64,000 bases of DNA from Lutraria lutraria. Its lineage: Eukaryota; Mollusca; Bivalvia; Venerida; Mactridae. The stretch is taken from positions 33,506,830-33,570,829 of the forward strand of contig OZ026833.1 in the NCBI GenBank assembly GCA_964023205.1, read 5' to 3'. Positions 7,401 through 22,400 of this stretch are shown in pieces; positions within the stretch are counted from its first letter, which is position 1; each line of letters opens with the position of its first letter. Both the position numbers and the translations under genes were made by a program. The notes beneath the pieces are model-generated. The model saw only the letters and a list, made by a program, of their open reading frames with translations. It searched no databases and was not told the DNA's origin.

Positions 7401-10400
7401 AAAGAGACTGAACATGTACGGTTACGTATGTATGTAAGTCGGACACATGGTGAATCAGTATACATATAATTAGTTGAGTAAGTATAATAGTATGTTAGTG
7501 CATGTACATTGATGTGCTTGCATTACCGAATTGCATTTATTTAAAAACTATCAGTCTGAGAATAGTGGAACCGACTAATCGCAGAACAATTCCAAATTGA
7601 ATGAGGGAGACCAGGCACCGCATTGAAATTGTGTTTCATATATTTGCGAACTTAACAAATTAAGAATGTAAGTAAGCATGTGCGGAGAGATCTGTCCCAC
7701 TGATTTGGGGGCCGTCTTGTGTCAAACACCCCCTACGCCCCATGCTAGGTAGGAACTATATAAGCGTGGGTGTGTGAAAGAAGACGACTTCATTGAAATG
7801 GCATTCCTTCGTTTCACATTCTCAGATTGCATTCAGTCGAGTAGATTTAAACTTGGTAATATGCGATAATTTTTATCACACCCTGAAGGTAACGAACACG
7901 CATAAACATGCATCATCGATCGACAAAGGGAAATAACCCACTTACGTATAGGAAACGCACCCGTCGAGCATATAGCACACCAAGGGAACTGGATGTTTTG
8001 GTCATATATCTATGTTTGTCTCTTATATTAATTTCTGCTATCGTAAAACTTGCCAAGTTTACAGTAATTTGAAACTACTCAAGCGAACACGTGCACAAAC
8101 ACCTTGATATATAAGTTCCGATTCTCGTCAGACAATGTGCCGCAATGGCGCAGTCGGTTAAAGCGTCGGACATTGAAAGCTTTCGAGACAGGCAGACTTT
8201 TTGTGGCGGGTTCGACGCCGGCCACGGATCTTTTTTTTATTTTTATTTTTCGTTCGTTAGCGTTATACAGGCTTCAAAACATTCCGCAAACACTTGGCGT
8301 TTGTTTCTTGAAATTAAATTAAATAGAAACAGTGTATTTTGTACGTTTTGCATTAATTAATATTCATTTCTGCAATAATAGCGATGTTAATCGCATTTCA
8401 CGTGGGGTTACTGTAACGAAACCAGCCGTATGACTTTAGTTTGATATGTTGCGCTATGTACCAATCAAGGCTGCTGCATTGTGTTATCATTGCGTGTTGG
8501 GTTATTGTCGTTGGCGTCAATATGCATATGGTACGTACGTATCTTACTGTGAATTTCATAAGCAGCGCGTGTGTTAAAGTAACAATTTGTTTTAATATCA
8601 ATTATATAGAGACTGAACATGTACGGTTACATATGTATGTAAGTCGGAGCGTGTGTTAAAGTAACAATTTGTTTTAATATCAATTATATAGAGACTGAAC
8701 ATGTACGGTTACATATGTATGTAAGTCGGAGCGTGTGTTAAAGTAACAATTTATTTTAATATCAATTATAAAGAGACTGAACATGTACGGTTACGTATGT
8801 ATGTAAGTCGGACACATGGTGAATCAGTATACATATAATTAGTTGAGTAAGTATAATAGTATGTTAGTGCATGTACATTGATGTGCTTGCATTACCGAAT
8901 TGCATTTATTTAAAAACTATCAGTCTGAGAATAGTGGAACCGACTAATCGCAGAACAATTCCAAATTGAATGAGGGAGACCAGGCACCGCATTGAAATTG
9001 TGTTTCATATATTTGCGAACTTAACAAATTAAGAATGTAAGTAAGCATGTGCGGAGAGATCTGTCCCACTGATTTGGGGGCCGTCTTGTGTCAAACACCC
9101 CCTACGCCCCATGCTAGGTAGGAACTATATAAGCGTGGGTGTGTGAAAGAAGACGACTTCATTGAAATGGCATTCCTTCGTTTCACATTCTCAGATTGCA
9201 TTCAGTCGAGTAGATTTAAACTTGGTAATATGCGATAATTTTTATCACACCCTGAAGGTAACGAACACGCATAAACATGCATCATCGATCGACAAAGGGA
9301 AATAACCCACTTACGTATAGGAAACGCACCCGTCGAGCATATAGCACACCAAGGGAACTGGATGTTTTGGTCATATATCTATGTTTGTCTCTTATATTAA
9401 TTTCTGCTATCGTAAAACTTGCCAAGTTTACAGTAATTTGAAACTACTCAAGCGAACACGTGCACAAACACCTTGATATATAAGTTCCGATTCTCGTCAG
9501 ACAATGTGCCGCAATGGCGCAGTCGGTTAAAGCGTCGGACATTGAAAGCTTTCGAGACAGGCAGACTTTTTGTGGCGGGTTCGACGCCGGCCACGGATCT
9601 TTTTTTTATTTTTATTTTTCGTTCGTTAGCGTTATACAGGCTTCAAAACATTCCGCAAACACTTGGCGTTTGTTTCTTGAAATTAAATTAAATAGAAACA
9701 GTGTATTTTGTACGTTTTGCATTAATTAATATTCATTTCTGCAATAATAGCGATGTTAATCGCATTTCACGTGGGGTTACTGTAACGAAACCAGCCGTAT
9801 GACTTTAGTTTGATATGTTGCGCTATGTACCAATCAAGGCTGCTGCATTGTGTTATCATTGCGTGTTGGGTTATTGTCGTTGGCGTCAATATGCATATGG
9901 TACGTACGTATCTTACTGTGAATTTCATAAGCAGCGCGTGTGTTAAAGTAACAATTTGTTTTAATATCAATTATATAGAGACTGAACATGTACGGTTACA
10001 TATGTATGTAAGTCGGAGCGTGTGTTAAAGTAACAATTTGTTTTAATATCAATTATATAGAGACTGAACATGTACGGTTACATATGTATGTAAGTCGGAG
10101 CGTGTGTTAAAGTAACAATTTATTTTAATATCAATTATAAAGAGACTGAACATGTACGGTTACGTATGTATGTAAGTCGGACACATGGTGAATCAGTATA
10201 CATATAATTAGTTGAGTAAGTATAATAGTATGTTAGTGCATGTACATTGATGTGCTTGCATTACCGAATTGCATTTATTTAAAAACTATCAGTCTGAGAA
10301 TAGTGGAACCGACTAATCGCAGAACAATTCCAAATTGAATGAGGGAGACCAGGCACCGCATTGAAATTGTGTTTCATATATTTGCGAACTTAACAAATTA

Positions 10401-13400
10401 AGAATGTAGGTAAGCATGTGCGGAGAGATCTGTCCCACTGATTTGGGGGCCGTCTTGTGTCAAACACCCCCTACGCCCCATGCTAGGTAGGAACTATATA
10501 AGCGTGGGTGTGTGAAAGAAGACGACTTCATTGAAATGGCATTCCTTCGTTTCACATTCTCAGATTGCATTCAGTCGAGTAGATTTAAACTTGGTAATAT
10601 GCGATAATTTTTATCACACCCTGAAGGTAACGAACACGCATAAACATGCATCATCGATCGACAAAGGGAAATAACCCACTTACGTATAGGAAACGCACCC
10701 GTCGAGCATATAGCACACCAAGGGAACTGGATGTTTTGGTCATATATCTATGTTTGTCTCTTATATTAATTTCTGCTATCGTAAAACTTGCCAAGTTTAC
10801 AGTAATTTGAAACTACTCAAGCGAACACGTGCACAAACACCTTGATATATAAGTTCCGATTCTCGTCAGACAATGTGCCGCAATGGCGCAGTCGGTTAAA
10901 GCGTCGGACATTGAAAGCTTTCGAGACAGGCAGACTTTTTGTGGCGGGTTCGACGCCGGCCACGGATCTTTTTTTTATTTTTATTTTTCGTTCGTTAGCG
11001 TTATACAGGCTTCAAAACATTCCGCAAACACTTGGCGTTTGTTTCTTGAAATTAAATTAAATAGAAACAGTGTATTTTGTACGTTTTGCATTAATTAATA
11101 TTCATTTCTGCAATAATAGCGATGTTAATCGCATTTCACGTGGGGTTACTGTAACGAAACCAGCCGTATGACTTTAGTTTGATATGTTGCGCTATGTACC
11201 AATCAAGGCTGCTGCATTGTGTTATCATTGCGTGTTGGGTTATTGTCGTTGGCGTCAATATGCATATGGTACGTACGTATCTTACTGTGAATTTCATAAG
11301 CAGCGCGTGTGTTAAAGTAACAATTTGTTTTAATATCAATTATATAGAGACTGAACATGTACGGTTACATATGTATGTAAGTCGGAGCGTGTGTTAAAGT
11401 AACAATTTGTTTTAATATCAATTATATAGAGACTGAACATGTACGGTTACATATGTATGTAAGTCGGAGCGTGTGTTAAAGTAACAATTTATTTTAATAT
11501 CAATTATAAAGAGACTGAACATGTACGGTTACGTATGTATGTAAGTCGGACACATGGTGAATCAGTATACATATAATTAGTTGAGTAAGTATAATAGTAT
11601 GTTAGTGCATGTACATTGATGTGCTTGCATTACCGAATTGCATTTATTTAAAAACTATCAGTCTGAGAATAGTGGAACCGACTAATCGCAGAACAATTCC
11701 AAATTGAATGAGGGAGACCAGGCACCGCATTGAAATTGTGTTTCATATATTTGCGAACTTAACAAATTAAGAATGTAAGTAAGCATGTGCGGAGAGATCT
11801 GTCCCACTGATTTGGGGGCCGTCTTGTGTCAAACACCCCCTACGCCCCATGCTAGGTAGGAACTATATAAGCGTGGGTGTGTGAAAGAAGACGACTTCAT
11901 TGAAATGGCATTCCTTCGTTTCACATTCTCAGATTGCATTCAGTCGAGTAGATTTAAACTTGGTAATATGCGATAATTTTTATCACACCCTGAAGGTAAC
12001 GAACACGCATAAACATGCATCATCGATCGACAAAGGGAAATAACCCACTTACGTATAGGAAACGCACCCGTCGAGCATATAGCACACCAAGGGAACTGGA
12101 TGTTTTGGTCATATATCTATGTTTGTCTCTTATATTAATTTCTGCTATCGTAAAACTTGCCAAGTTTACAGTAATTTGAAACTACTCAAGCGAACACGTG
12201 CACAAACACCTTGATATATAAGTTCCGATTCTCGTCAGACAATGTGCCGCAATGGCGCAGTCGGTTAAAGCGTCGGACATTGAAAGCTTTCGAGACAGGC
12301 AGACTTTTTGTGGCGGGTTCGACGCCGGCCACGGATCTTTTTTTTATTTTTATTTTTCGTTCGTTAGCGTTATACAGGCTTCAAAACATTCCGCAAACAC
12401 TTGGCGTTTGTTTCTTGAAATTAAATTAAATAGAAACAGTGTATTTTGTACGTTTTGCATTAATTAATATTCATTTCTGCAATAATAGCGATGTTAATCG
12501 CATTTCACGTGGGGTTACTGTAACGAAACCAGCCGTATGACTTTAGTTTGATATGTTGCGCTATGTACCAATCAAGGCTGCTGCATTGTGTTATCATTGC
12601 GTGTTGGGTTATTGTCGTTGGCGTCAATATGCATATGGTACGTACGTATCTTACTGTGAATTTCATAAGCAGCGCGTGTGTTAAAGTAACAATTTGTTTT
12701 AATATCAATTATATAGAGACTGAACATGTACGGTTACATATGTATGTAAGTCGGAGCGTGTGTTAAAGTAACAATTTGTTTTAATATCAATTATATAGAG
12801 ACTGAACATGTACGGTTACATATGTATGTAAGTCGGAGCGTGTGTTAAAGTAACAATTTATTTTAATATCAATTATAAAGAGACTGAACATGTACGGTTA
12901 CGTATGTATGTAAGTCGGACACATGGTGAATCAGTATACATATAATTAGTTGAGTAAGTATAATAGTATGTTAGTGCATGTACATTGATGTGCTTGCATT
13001 ACCGAATTGCATTTATTTAAAAACTATCAGTCTGAGAATAGTGGAACCGACTAATCGCAGAACAATTCCAAATTGAATGAGGGAGACCAGGCACCGCATT
13101 GAAATTGTGTTTCATATATTTGCGAACTTAACAAATTAAGAATGTAAGTAAGCATGTGCGGAGAGATCTGTCCCACTGATTTGGGGGCCGTCTTGTGTCA
13201 AACACCCCCTACGCCCCATGCTAGGTAGGAACTATATAAGCGTGGGTGTGTGAAAGAAGACGACTTCATTGAAATGGCATTCCTTCGTTTCACATTCTCA
13301 GATTGCATTCAGTCGAGTAGATTTAAACTTGGTAATATGCGATAATTTTTATCACACCCTGAAGGTAACGAACACGCATAAACATGCATCATCGATCGAC

Positions 13401-16400
13401 AAAGGGAAATAACCCACTTACGTATAGGAAACGCACCCGTCGAGCACATAGCACACCAAGGGAACTGGATGTTTTGGTCATATATCTATGTTTGTCTCTT
13501 ATATTAATTTCTGCTATCGTAAAACTTGCCAAGTTTACAGTAATTTGAAACTACTCAAGCGAACACGTGCACAAACACCTTGATATATAAGTTCCGATTC
13601 TCGTCAGACAATGTGCCGCAATGGCGCAGTCGGTTAAAGCGTCGGACATTGAAAGCTTTCGAGACAGGCAGACTTTTTGTGGCGGGTTCGACGCCGGCCA
13701 CGGATCTTTTTTTTATTTTTATTTTTCGTTCGTTAGCGTTATACAGGCTTCAAAACATTCCGCAAACACTTGGCGTTTGTTTCTTGAAATTAAATTAAAT
13801 AGAAACAGTGTATTTTGTACGTTTTGCATTAATTAATATTCATTTCTGCAATAATAGCGATGTTAATCGCATTTCACGTGGGGTTACTGTAACGAAACCA
13901 GCCGTATGACTTTAGTTTGATATGTTGCGCTATGTACCAATCAAGGCTGCTGCATTGTGTTATCATTGCGTGTTGGGTTATTGTCGTTGGCGTCAATATG
14001 CATATGGTACGTACGTATCTTACTGTGAATTTCATAAGCAGCGCGTGTGTTAAAGTAACAATTTGTTTTAATATCAATTATATAGAGACTGAACATGTAC
14101 GGTTACATATGTATGTAAGTCGGAGCGTGTGTTAAAGTAACAATTTGTTTTAATATCAATTATATAGAGACTGAACATGTACGGTTACATATGTATGTAA
14201 GTCGGAGCGTGTGTTAAAGTAACAATTTATTTTAATATCAATTATAAAGAGACTGAACATGTACGGTTACGTATGTATGTAAGTCGGACACATGGTGAAT
14301 CAGTATACATATAATTAGTTGAGTAAGTATAATAGTATGTTAGTGCATGTACATTGATGTGCTTGCATTACCGAATTGCATTTATTTAAAAACTATCAGT
14401 CTGAGAATAGTGGAACCGACTAATCGCAGAACAATTCCAAATTGAATGAGGGAGACCAGGCACCGCATTGAAATTGTGTTTCATATATTTGCGAACTTAA
14501 CAAATTAAGAATGTAAGTAAGCATGTGCGGAGAGATCTGTCCCACTGATTTGGGGGCCGTCTTGTGTCAAACACCCCCTACGCCCCATGCTAGGTAGGAA
14601 CTATATAAGCGTGGGTGTGTGAAAGAAGACGACTTCATTGAAATGGCATTCCTTCGTTTCACATTCTCAGATTGCATTCAGTCGAGTAGATTTAAACTTG
14701 GTAATATGCGATAATTTTTATCACACCCTGAAGGTAACGAACACGCATAAACATGCATCATCGATCGACAAAGGGAAATAACCCACTTACGTATAGGAAA
14801 CGCACCCGTCGAGCATATAGCACACCAAGGGAACTGGATGTTTTGGTCATATATCTATGTTTGTCTCTTATATTAATTTCTGCTATCGTAAAACTTGCCA
14901 AGTTTACAGTAATTTGAAACTACTCAAGCGAACACGTGCACAAACACCTTGATATATAAGTTCCGATTCTCGTCAGACAATGTGCCGCAATGGCGCAGTC
15001 GGTTAAAGCGTCGGACATTGAAAGCTTTCGAGACAGGCAGACTTTTTGTGGCGGGTTCGACGCCGGCCACGGATCTTTTTTTTATTTTTATTTTTCGTTC
15101 GTTAGCGTTATACAGGCTTCAAAACATTCCGCAAACACTTGGCGTTTGTTTCTTGAAATTAAATTAAATAGAAACAGTGTATTTTGTACGTTTTGCATTA
15201 ATTAATATTCATTTCTGCAATAATAGCGATGTTAATCGCATTTCACGTGGGGTTACTGTAACGAAACCAGCCGTATGACTTTAGTTTGATATGTTGCGCT
15301 ATGTACCAATCAAGGCTGCTGCATTGTGTTATCATTGCGTGTTGGGTTATTGTCGTTGGCGTCAATATGCATATGGTACGTACGTATCTTACTGTGAATT
15401 TCATAAGCAGCGCGTGTGTTAAAGTAACAATTTGTTTTAATATCAATTATATAGAGACTGAACATGTACGGTTACATATGTATGTAAGTCGGAGCGTGTG
15501 TTAAAGTAACAATTTGTTTTAATATCAATTATATAGAGACTGAACATGTACGGTTACATATGTATGTAAGTCGGAGCGTGTGTTAAAGTAACAATTTATT
15601 TTAATATCAATTATAAAGAGACTGAACATGTACGGTTACGTATGTATGTAAGTCGGACACATGGTGAATCAGTATACATATAATTAGTTGAGTAAGTATA
15701 ATAGTATGTTAGTGCATGTACATTGATGTGCTTGCATTACCGAATTGCATTTATTTAAAAACTATCAGTCTGAGAATAGTGGAACCGACTAATCGCAGAA
15801 CAATTCCAAATTGAATGAGGGAGACCAGGCACCGCATTGAAATTGTGTTTCATATATTTGCGAACTTAACAAATTAAGAATGTAAGTAAGCATGTGCGGA
15901 GAGATCTGTCCCACTGATTTGGGGGCCGTCTTGTGTCAAACACCCCCTACGCCCCATGCTAGGTAGGAACTATATAAGCGTGGGTGTGTGAAAGAAGACG
16001 ACTTCATTGAAATGGCATTCCTTCGTTTCACATTCTCAGATTGCATTCAGTCGAGTAGATTTAAACTTGGTAATATGCGATAATTTTTATCACACCCTGA
16101 AGGTAACGAACACGCATAAACATGCATCATCGATCGACAAAGGGAAATAACCCACTTACGTATAGGAAACGCACCCGTCGAGCACATAGCACACCAAGGG
16201 AACTGGATGTTTTGGTCATATATCTATGTTTGTCTCTTATATTAATTTCTGCTATCGTAAAACTTGCCAAGTTTACAGTAATTTGAAACTACTCAAGCGA
16301 ACACGTGCACAAACACCTTGATATATAAGTTCCGATTCTCGTCAGACAATGTGCCGCAATGGCGCAGTCGGTTAAAGCGTCGGACATTGAAAGCTTTCGA

Positions 16401-19400
16401 GACAGGCAGACTTTTTGTGGCGGGTTCGACGCCGGCCACGGATCTTTTTTTTATTTTTATTTTTCGTTCGTTAGCGTTATACAGGCTTCAAAACATTCCG
16501 CAAACACTTGGCGTTTGTTTCTTGAAATTAAATTAAATAGAAACAGTGTATTTTGTACGTTTTGCATTAATTAATATTCATTTCTGCAATAATAGCGATG
16601 TTAATCGCATTTCACGTGGGGTTACTGTAACGAAACCAGCCGTATGACTTTAGTTTGATATGTTGCGCTATGTACCAATCAAGGCTGCTGCATTGTGTTA
16701 TCATTGCGTGTTGGGTTATTGTCGTTGGCGTCAATATGCATATGGTACGTACGTATCTTACTGTGAATTTCATAAGCAGCGCGTGTGTTAAAGTAACAAT
16801 TTGTTTTAATATCAATTATATAGAGACTGAACATGTACGGTTACATATGTATGTAAGTCGGAGCGTGTGTTAAAGTAACAATTTGTTTTAATATCAATTA
16901 TATAGAGACTGAACATGTACGGTTACATATGTATGTAAGTCGGAGCGTGTGTTAAAGTAACAATTTATTTTAATATCAATTATAAAGAGACTGAACATGT
17001 ACGGTTACGTATGTATGTAAGTCGGACACATGGTGAATCAGTATACATATAATTAGTTGAGTAAGTATAATAGTATGTTAGTGCATGTACATTGATGTGC
17101 TTGCATTACCGAATTGCATTTATTTAAAAACTATCAGTCTGAGAATAGTGGAACCGACTAATCGCAGAACAATTCCAAATTGAATGAGGGAGACCAGGCA
17201 CCGCATTGAAATTGTGTTTCATATATTTGCGAACTTAACAAATTAAGAATGTAAGTAAGCATGTGCGGAGAGATCTGTCCCACTGATTTGGGGGCCGTCT
17301 TGTGTCAAACACCCCCTACGCCCCATGCTAGGTAGGAACTATATAAGCGTGGGTGTGTGAAAGAAGACGACTTCATTGAAATGGCATTCCTTCGTTTCAC
17401 ATTCTCAGATTGCATTCAGTCGAGTAGATTTAAACTTGGTAATATGCGATAATTTTTATCACACCCTGAAGGTAACGAACACGCATAAACATGCATCATC
17501 GATCGACAAAGGGAAATAACCCACTTACGTATAGGAAACGCACCCGTCGAGCATATAGCACACCAAGGGAACTGGATGTTTTGGTCATATATCTATGTTT
17601 GTCTCTTATATTAATTTCTGCTATCGTAAAACTTGCCAAGTTTACAGTAATTTGAAACTACTCAAGCGAACACGTGCACAAACACCTTGATATATAAGTT
17701 CCGATTCTCGTCAGACAATGTGCCGCAATGGCGCAGTCGGTTAAAGCGTCGGACATTGAAAGCTTTCGAGACAGGCAGACTTTTTGTGGCGGGTTCGACG
17801 CCGGCCACGGATCTTTTTTTTATTTTTATTTTTCGTTCGTTAGCGTTATACAGGCTTCAAAACATTCCGCAAACACTTGGCGTTTGTTTCTTGAAATTAA
17901 ATTAAATAGAAACAGTGTATTTTGTACGTTTTGCATTAATTAATATTCATTTCTGCAATAATAGCGATGTTAATCGCATTTCACGTGGGGTTACTGTAAC
18001 GAAACCAGCCGTATGACTTTAGTTTGATATGTTGCGCTATGTACCAATCAAGGCTGCTGCATTGTGTTATCATTGCGTGTTGGGTTATTGTCGTTGGCGT
18101 CAATATGCATATGGTACGTACGTATCTTACTGTGAATTTCATAAGCAGCGCGTGTGTTAAAGTAACAATTTGTTTTAATATCAATTATATAGAGACTGAA
18201 CATGTACGGTTACATATGTATGTAAGTCGGAGCGTGTGTTAAAGTAACAATTTGTTTTAATATCAATTATATAGAGACTGAACATGTACGGTTACATATG
18301 TATGTAAGTCGGAGCGTGTGTTAAAGTAACAATTTATTTTAATATCAATTATAAAGAGACTGAACATGTACGGTTACGTATGTATGTAAGTCGGACACAT
18401 GGTGAATCAGTATACATATAATTAGTTGAGTAAGTATAATAGTATGTTAGTGCATGTACATTGATGTGCTTGCATTACCGAATTGCATTTATTTAAAAAC
18501 TATCAGTCTGAGAATAGTGGAACCGACTAATCGCAGAACAATTCCAAATTGAATGAGGGAGACCAGGCACCGCATTGAAATTGTGTTTCATATATTTGCG
18601 AACTTAACAAATTAAGAATGTAAGTAAGCATGTGCGGAGAGATCTGTCCCACTGATTTGGGGGCCGTCTTGTGTCAAACACCCCCTACGCCCCATGCTAG
18701 GTAGGAACTATATAAGCGTGGGTGTGTGAAAGAAGACGACTTCATTGAAATGGCATTCCTTCGTTTCACATTCTCAGATTGCATTCAGTCGAGTAGATTT
18801 AAACTTGGTAATATGCGATAATTTTTATCACACCCTGAAGGTAACGAACACGCATAAACATGCATCATCGATCGACAAAGGGAAATAACCCACTTACGTA
18901 TAGGAAACGCACCCGTCGAGCATATAGCACACCAAGGGAACTGGATGTTTTGGTCATATATCTATGTTTGTCTCTTATATTAATTTCTGCTATCGTAAAA
19001 CTTGCCAAGTTTACAGTAATTTGAAACTACTCAAGCGAACACGTGCACAAACACCTTGATATATAAGTTCCGATTCTCGTCAGACAATGTGCCGCAATGG
19101 CGCAGTCGGTTAAAGCGTCGGACATTGAAAGCTTTCGAGACAGGCAGACTTTTTGTGGCGGGTTCGACGCCGGCCACGGATCTTTTTTTTATTTTTATTT
19201 TTCGTTCGTTAGCGTTATACAGGCTTCAAAACATTCCGCAAACACTTGGCGTTTGTTTCTTGAAATTAAATTAAATAGAAACAGTGTATTTTGTACGTTT
19301 TGCATTAATTAATATTCATTTCTGCAATAATAGCGATGTTAATCGCATTTCACGTGGGGTTACTGTAACGAAACCAGCCGTATGACTTTAGTTTGATATG

Positions 19401-22400
19401 TTGCGCTATGTACCAATCAAGGCTGCTGCATTGTGTTATCATTGCGTGTTGGGTTATTGTCGTTGGCGTCAATATGCATATGGTACGTACGTATCTTACT
19501 GTGAATTTCATAAGCAGCGCGTGTGTTAAAGTAACAATTTGTTTTAATATCAATTATATAGAGACTGAACATGTACGGTTACATATGTATGTAAGTCGGA
19601 GCGTGTGTTAAAGTAACAATTTGTTTTAATATCAATTATATAGAGACTGAACATGTACGGTTACATATGTATGTAAGTCGGAGCGTGTGTTAAAGTAACA
19701 ATTTATTTTAATATCAATTATAAAGAGACTGAACATGTACGGTTACGTATGTATGTAAGTCGGACACATGGTGAATCAGTATACATATAATTAGTTGAGT
19801 AAGTATAATAGTATGTTAGTGCATGTACATTGATGTGCTTGCATTACCGAATTGCATTTATTTAAAAACTATCAGTCTGAGAATAGTGGAACCGACTAAT
19901 CGCAGAACAATTCCAAATTGAATGAGGGAGACCAGGCACCGCATTGAAATTGTGTTTCATATATTTGCGAACTTAACAAATTAAGAATGTAAGTAAGCAT
20001 GTGCGGAGAGATCTGTCCCACTGATTTGGGGGCCGTCTTGTGTCAAACACCCCCTACGCCCCATGCTAGGTAGGAACTATATAAGCGTGGGTGTGTGAAA
20101 GAAGACGACTTCATTGAAATGGCATTCCTTCGTTTCACATTCTCAGATTGCATTCAGTCGAGTAGATTTAAACTTGGTAATATGCGATAATTTTTATCAC
20201 ACCCTGAAGGTAACGAACACGCATAAACATGCATCATCGATCGACAAAGGGAAATAACCCACTTACGTATAGGAAACGCACCCGTCGAGCATATAGCACA
20301 CCAAGGGAACTGGATGTTTTGGTCATATATCTATGTTTGTCTCTTATATTAATTTCTGCTATCGTAAAACTTGCCAAGTTTACAGTAATTTGAAACTACT
20401 CAAGCGAACACGTGCACAAACACCTTGATATATAAGTTCCGATTCTCGTCAGACAATGTGCCGCAATGGCGCAGTCGGTTAAAGCGTCGGACATTGAAAG
20501 CTTTCGAGACAGGCAGACTTTTTGTGGCGGGTTCGACGCCGGCCACGGATCTTTTTTTTATTTTTATTTTTCGTTCGTTAGCGTTATACAGGCTTCAAAA
20601 CATTCCGCAAACACTTGGCGTTTGTTTCTTGAAATTAAATTAAATAGAAACAGTGTATTTTGTACGTTTTGCATTAATTAATATTCATTTCTGCAATAAT
20701 AGCGATGTTAATCGCATTTCACGTGGGGTTACTGTAACGAAACCAGCCGTATGACTTTAGTTTGATATGTTGCGCTATGTACCAATCAAGGCTGCTGCAT
20801 TGTGTTATCATTGCGTGTTGGGTTATTGTCGTTGGCGTCAATATGCATATGGTACGTACGTATCTTACTGTGAATTTCATAAGCAGCGCGTGTGTTAAAG
20901 TAACAATTTGTTTTAATATCAATTATATAGAGACTGAACATGTACGGTTACATATGTATGTAAGTCGGAGCGTGTGTTAAAGTAACAATTTGTTTTAATA
21001 TCAATTATATAGAGACTGAACATGTACGGTTACATATGTATGTAAGTCGGAGCGTGTGTTAAAGTAACAATTTATTTTAATATCAATTATAAAGAGACTG
21101 AACATGTACGGTTACGTATGTATGTAAGTCGGACACATGGTGAATCAGTATACATATAATTAGTTGAGTAAGTATAATAGTATGTTAGTGCATGTACATT
21201 GATGTGCTTGCATTACCGAATTGCATTTATTTAAAAACTATCAGTCTGAGAATAGTGGAACCGACTAATCGCAGAACAATTCCAAATTGAATGAGGGAGA
21301 CCAGGCACCGCATTGAAATTGTGTTTCATATATTTGCGAACTTAACAAATTAAGAATGTAAGTAAGCATGTGCGGAGAGATCTGTCCCACTGATTTGGGG
21401 GCCGTCTTGTGTCAAACACCCCCTACGCCCCATGCTAGGTAGGAACTATATAAGCGTGGGTGTGTGAAAGAAGACGACTTCATTGAAATGGCATTCCTTC
21501 GTTTCACATTCTCAGATTGCATTCAGTCGAGTAGATTTAAACTTGGTAATATGCGATAATTTTTATCACACCCTGAAGGTAACGAACACGCATAAACATG
21601 CATCATCGATCGACAAAGGGAAATAACCCACTTACGTATAGGAAACGCACCCGTCGAGCATATAGCACACCAAGGGAACTGGATGTTTTGGTCATATATC
21701 TATGTTTGTCTCTTATATTAATTTCTGCTATCGTAAAACTTGCCAAGTTTACAGTAATTTGAAACTACTCAAGCGAACACGTGCACAAACACCTTGATAT
21801 ATAAGTTCCGATTCTCGTCAGACAATGTGCCGCAATGGCGCAGTCGGTTAAAGCGTCGGACATTGAAAGCTTTCGAGACAGGCAGACTTTTTGTGGCGGG
21901 TTCGACGCCGGCCACGGATCTTTTTTTTATTTTTATTTTTCGTTCGTTAGCGTTATACAGGCTTCAAAACATTCCGCAAACACTTGGCGTTTGTTTCTTG
22001 AAATTAAATTAAATAGAAACAGTGTATTTTGTACGTTTTGCATTAATTAATATTCATTTCTGCAATAATAGCGATGTTAATCGCATTTCACGTGGGGTTA
22101 CTGTAACGAAACCAGCCGTATGACTTTAGTTTGATATGTTGCGCTATGTACCAATCAAGGCTGCTGCATTGTGTTATCATTGCGTGTTGGGTTATTGTCG
22201 TTGGCGTCAATATGCATATGGTACGTACGTATCTTACTGTGAATTTCATAAGCAGCGCGTGTGTTAAAGTAACAATTTGTTTTAATATCAATTATATAGA
22301 GACTGAACATGTACGGTTACATATGTATGTAAGTCGGAGCGTGTGTTAAAGTAACAATTTGTTTTAATATTAATTATATAGAGACTGAACATGTACGGTT

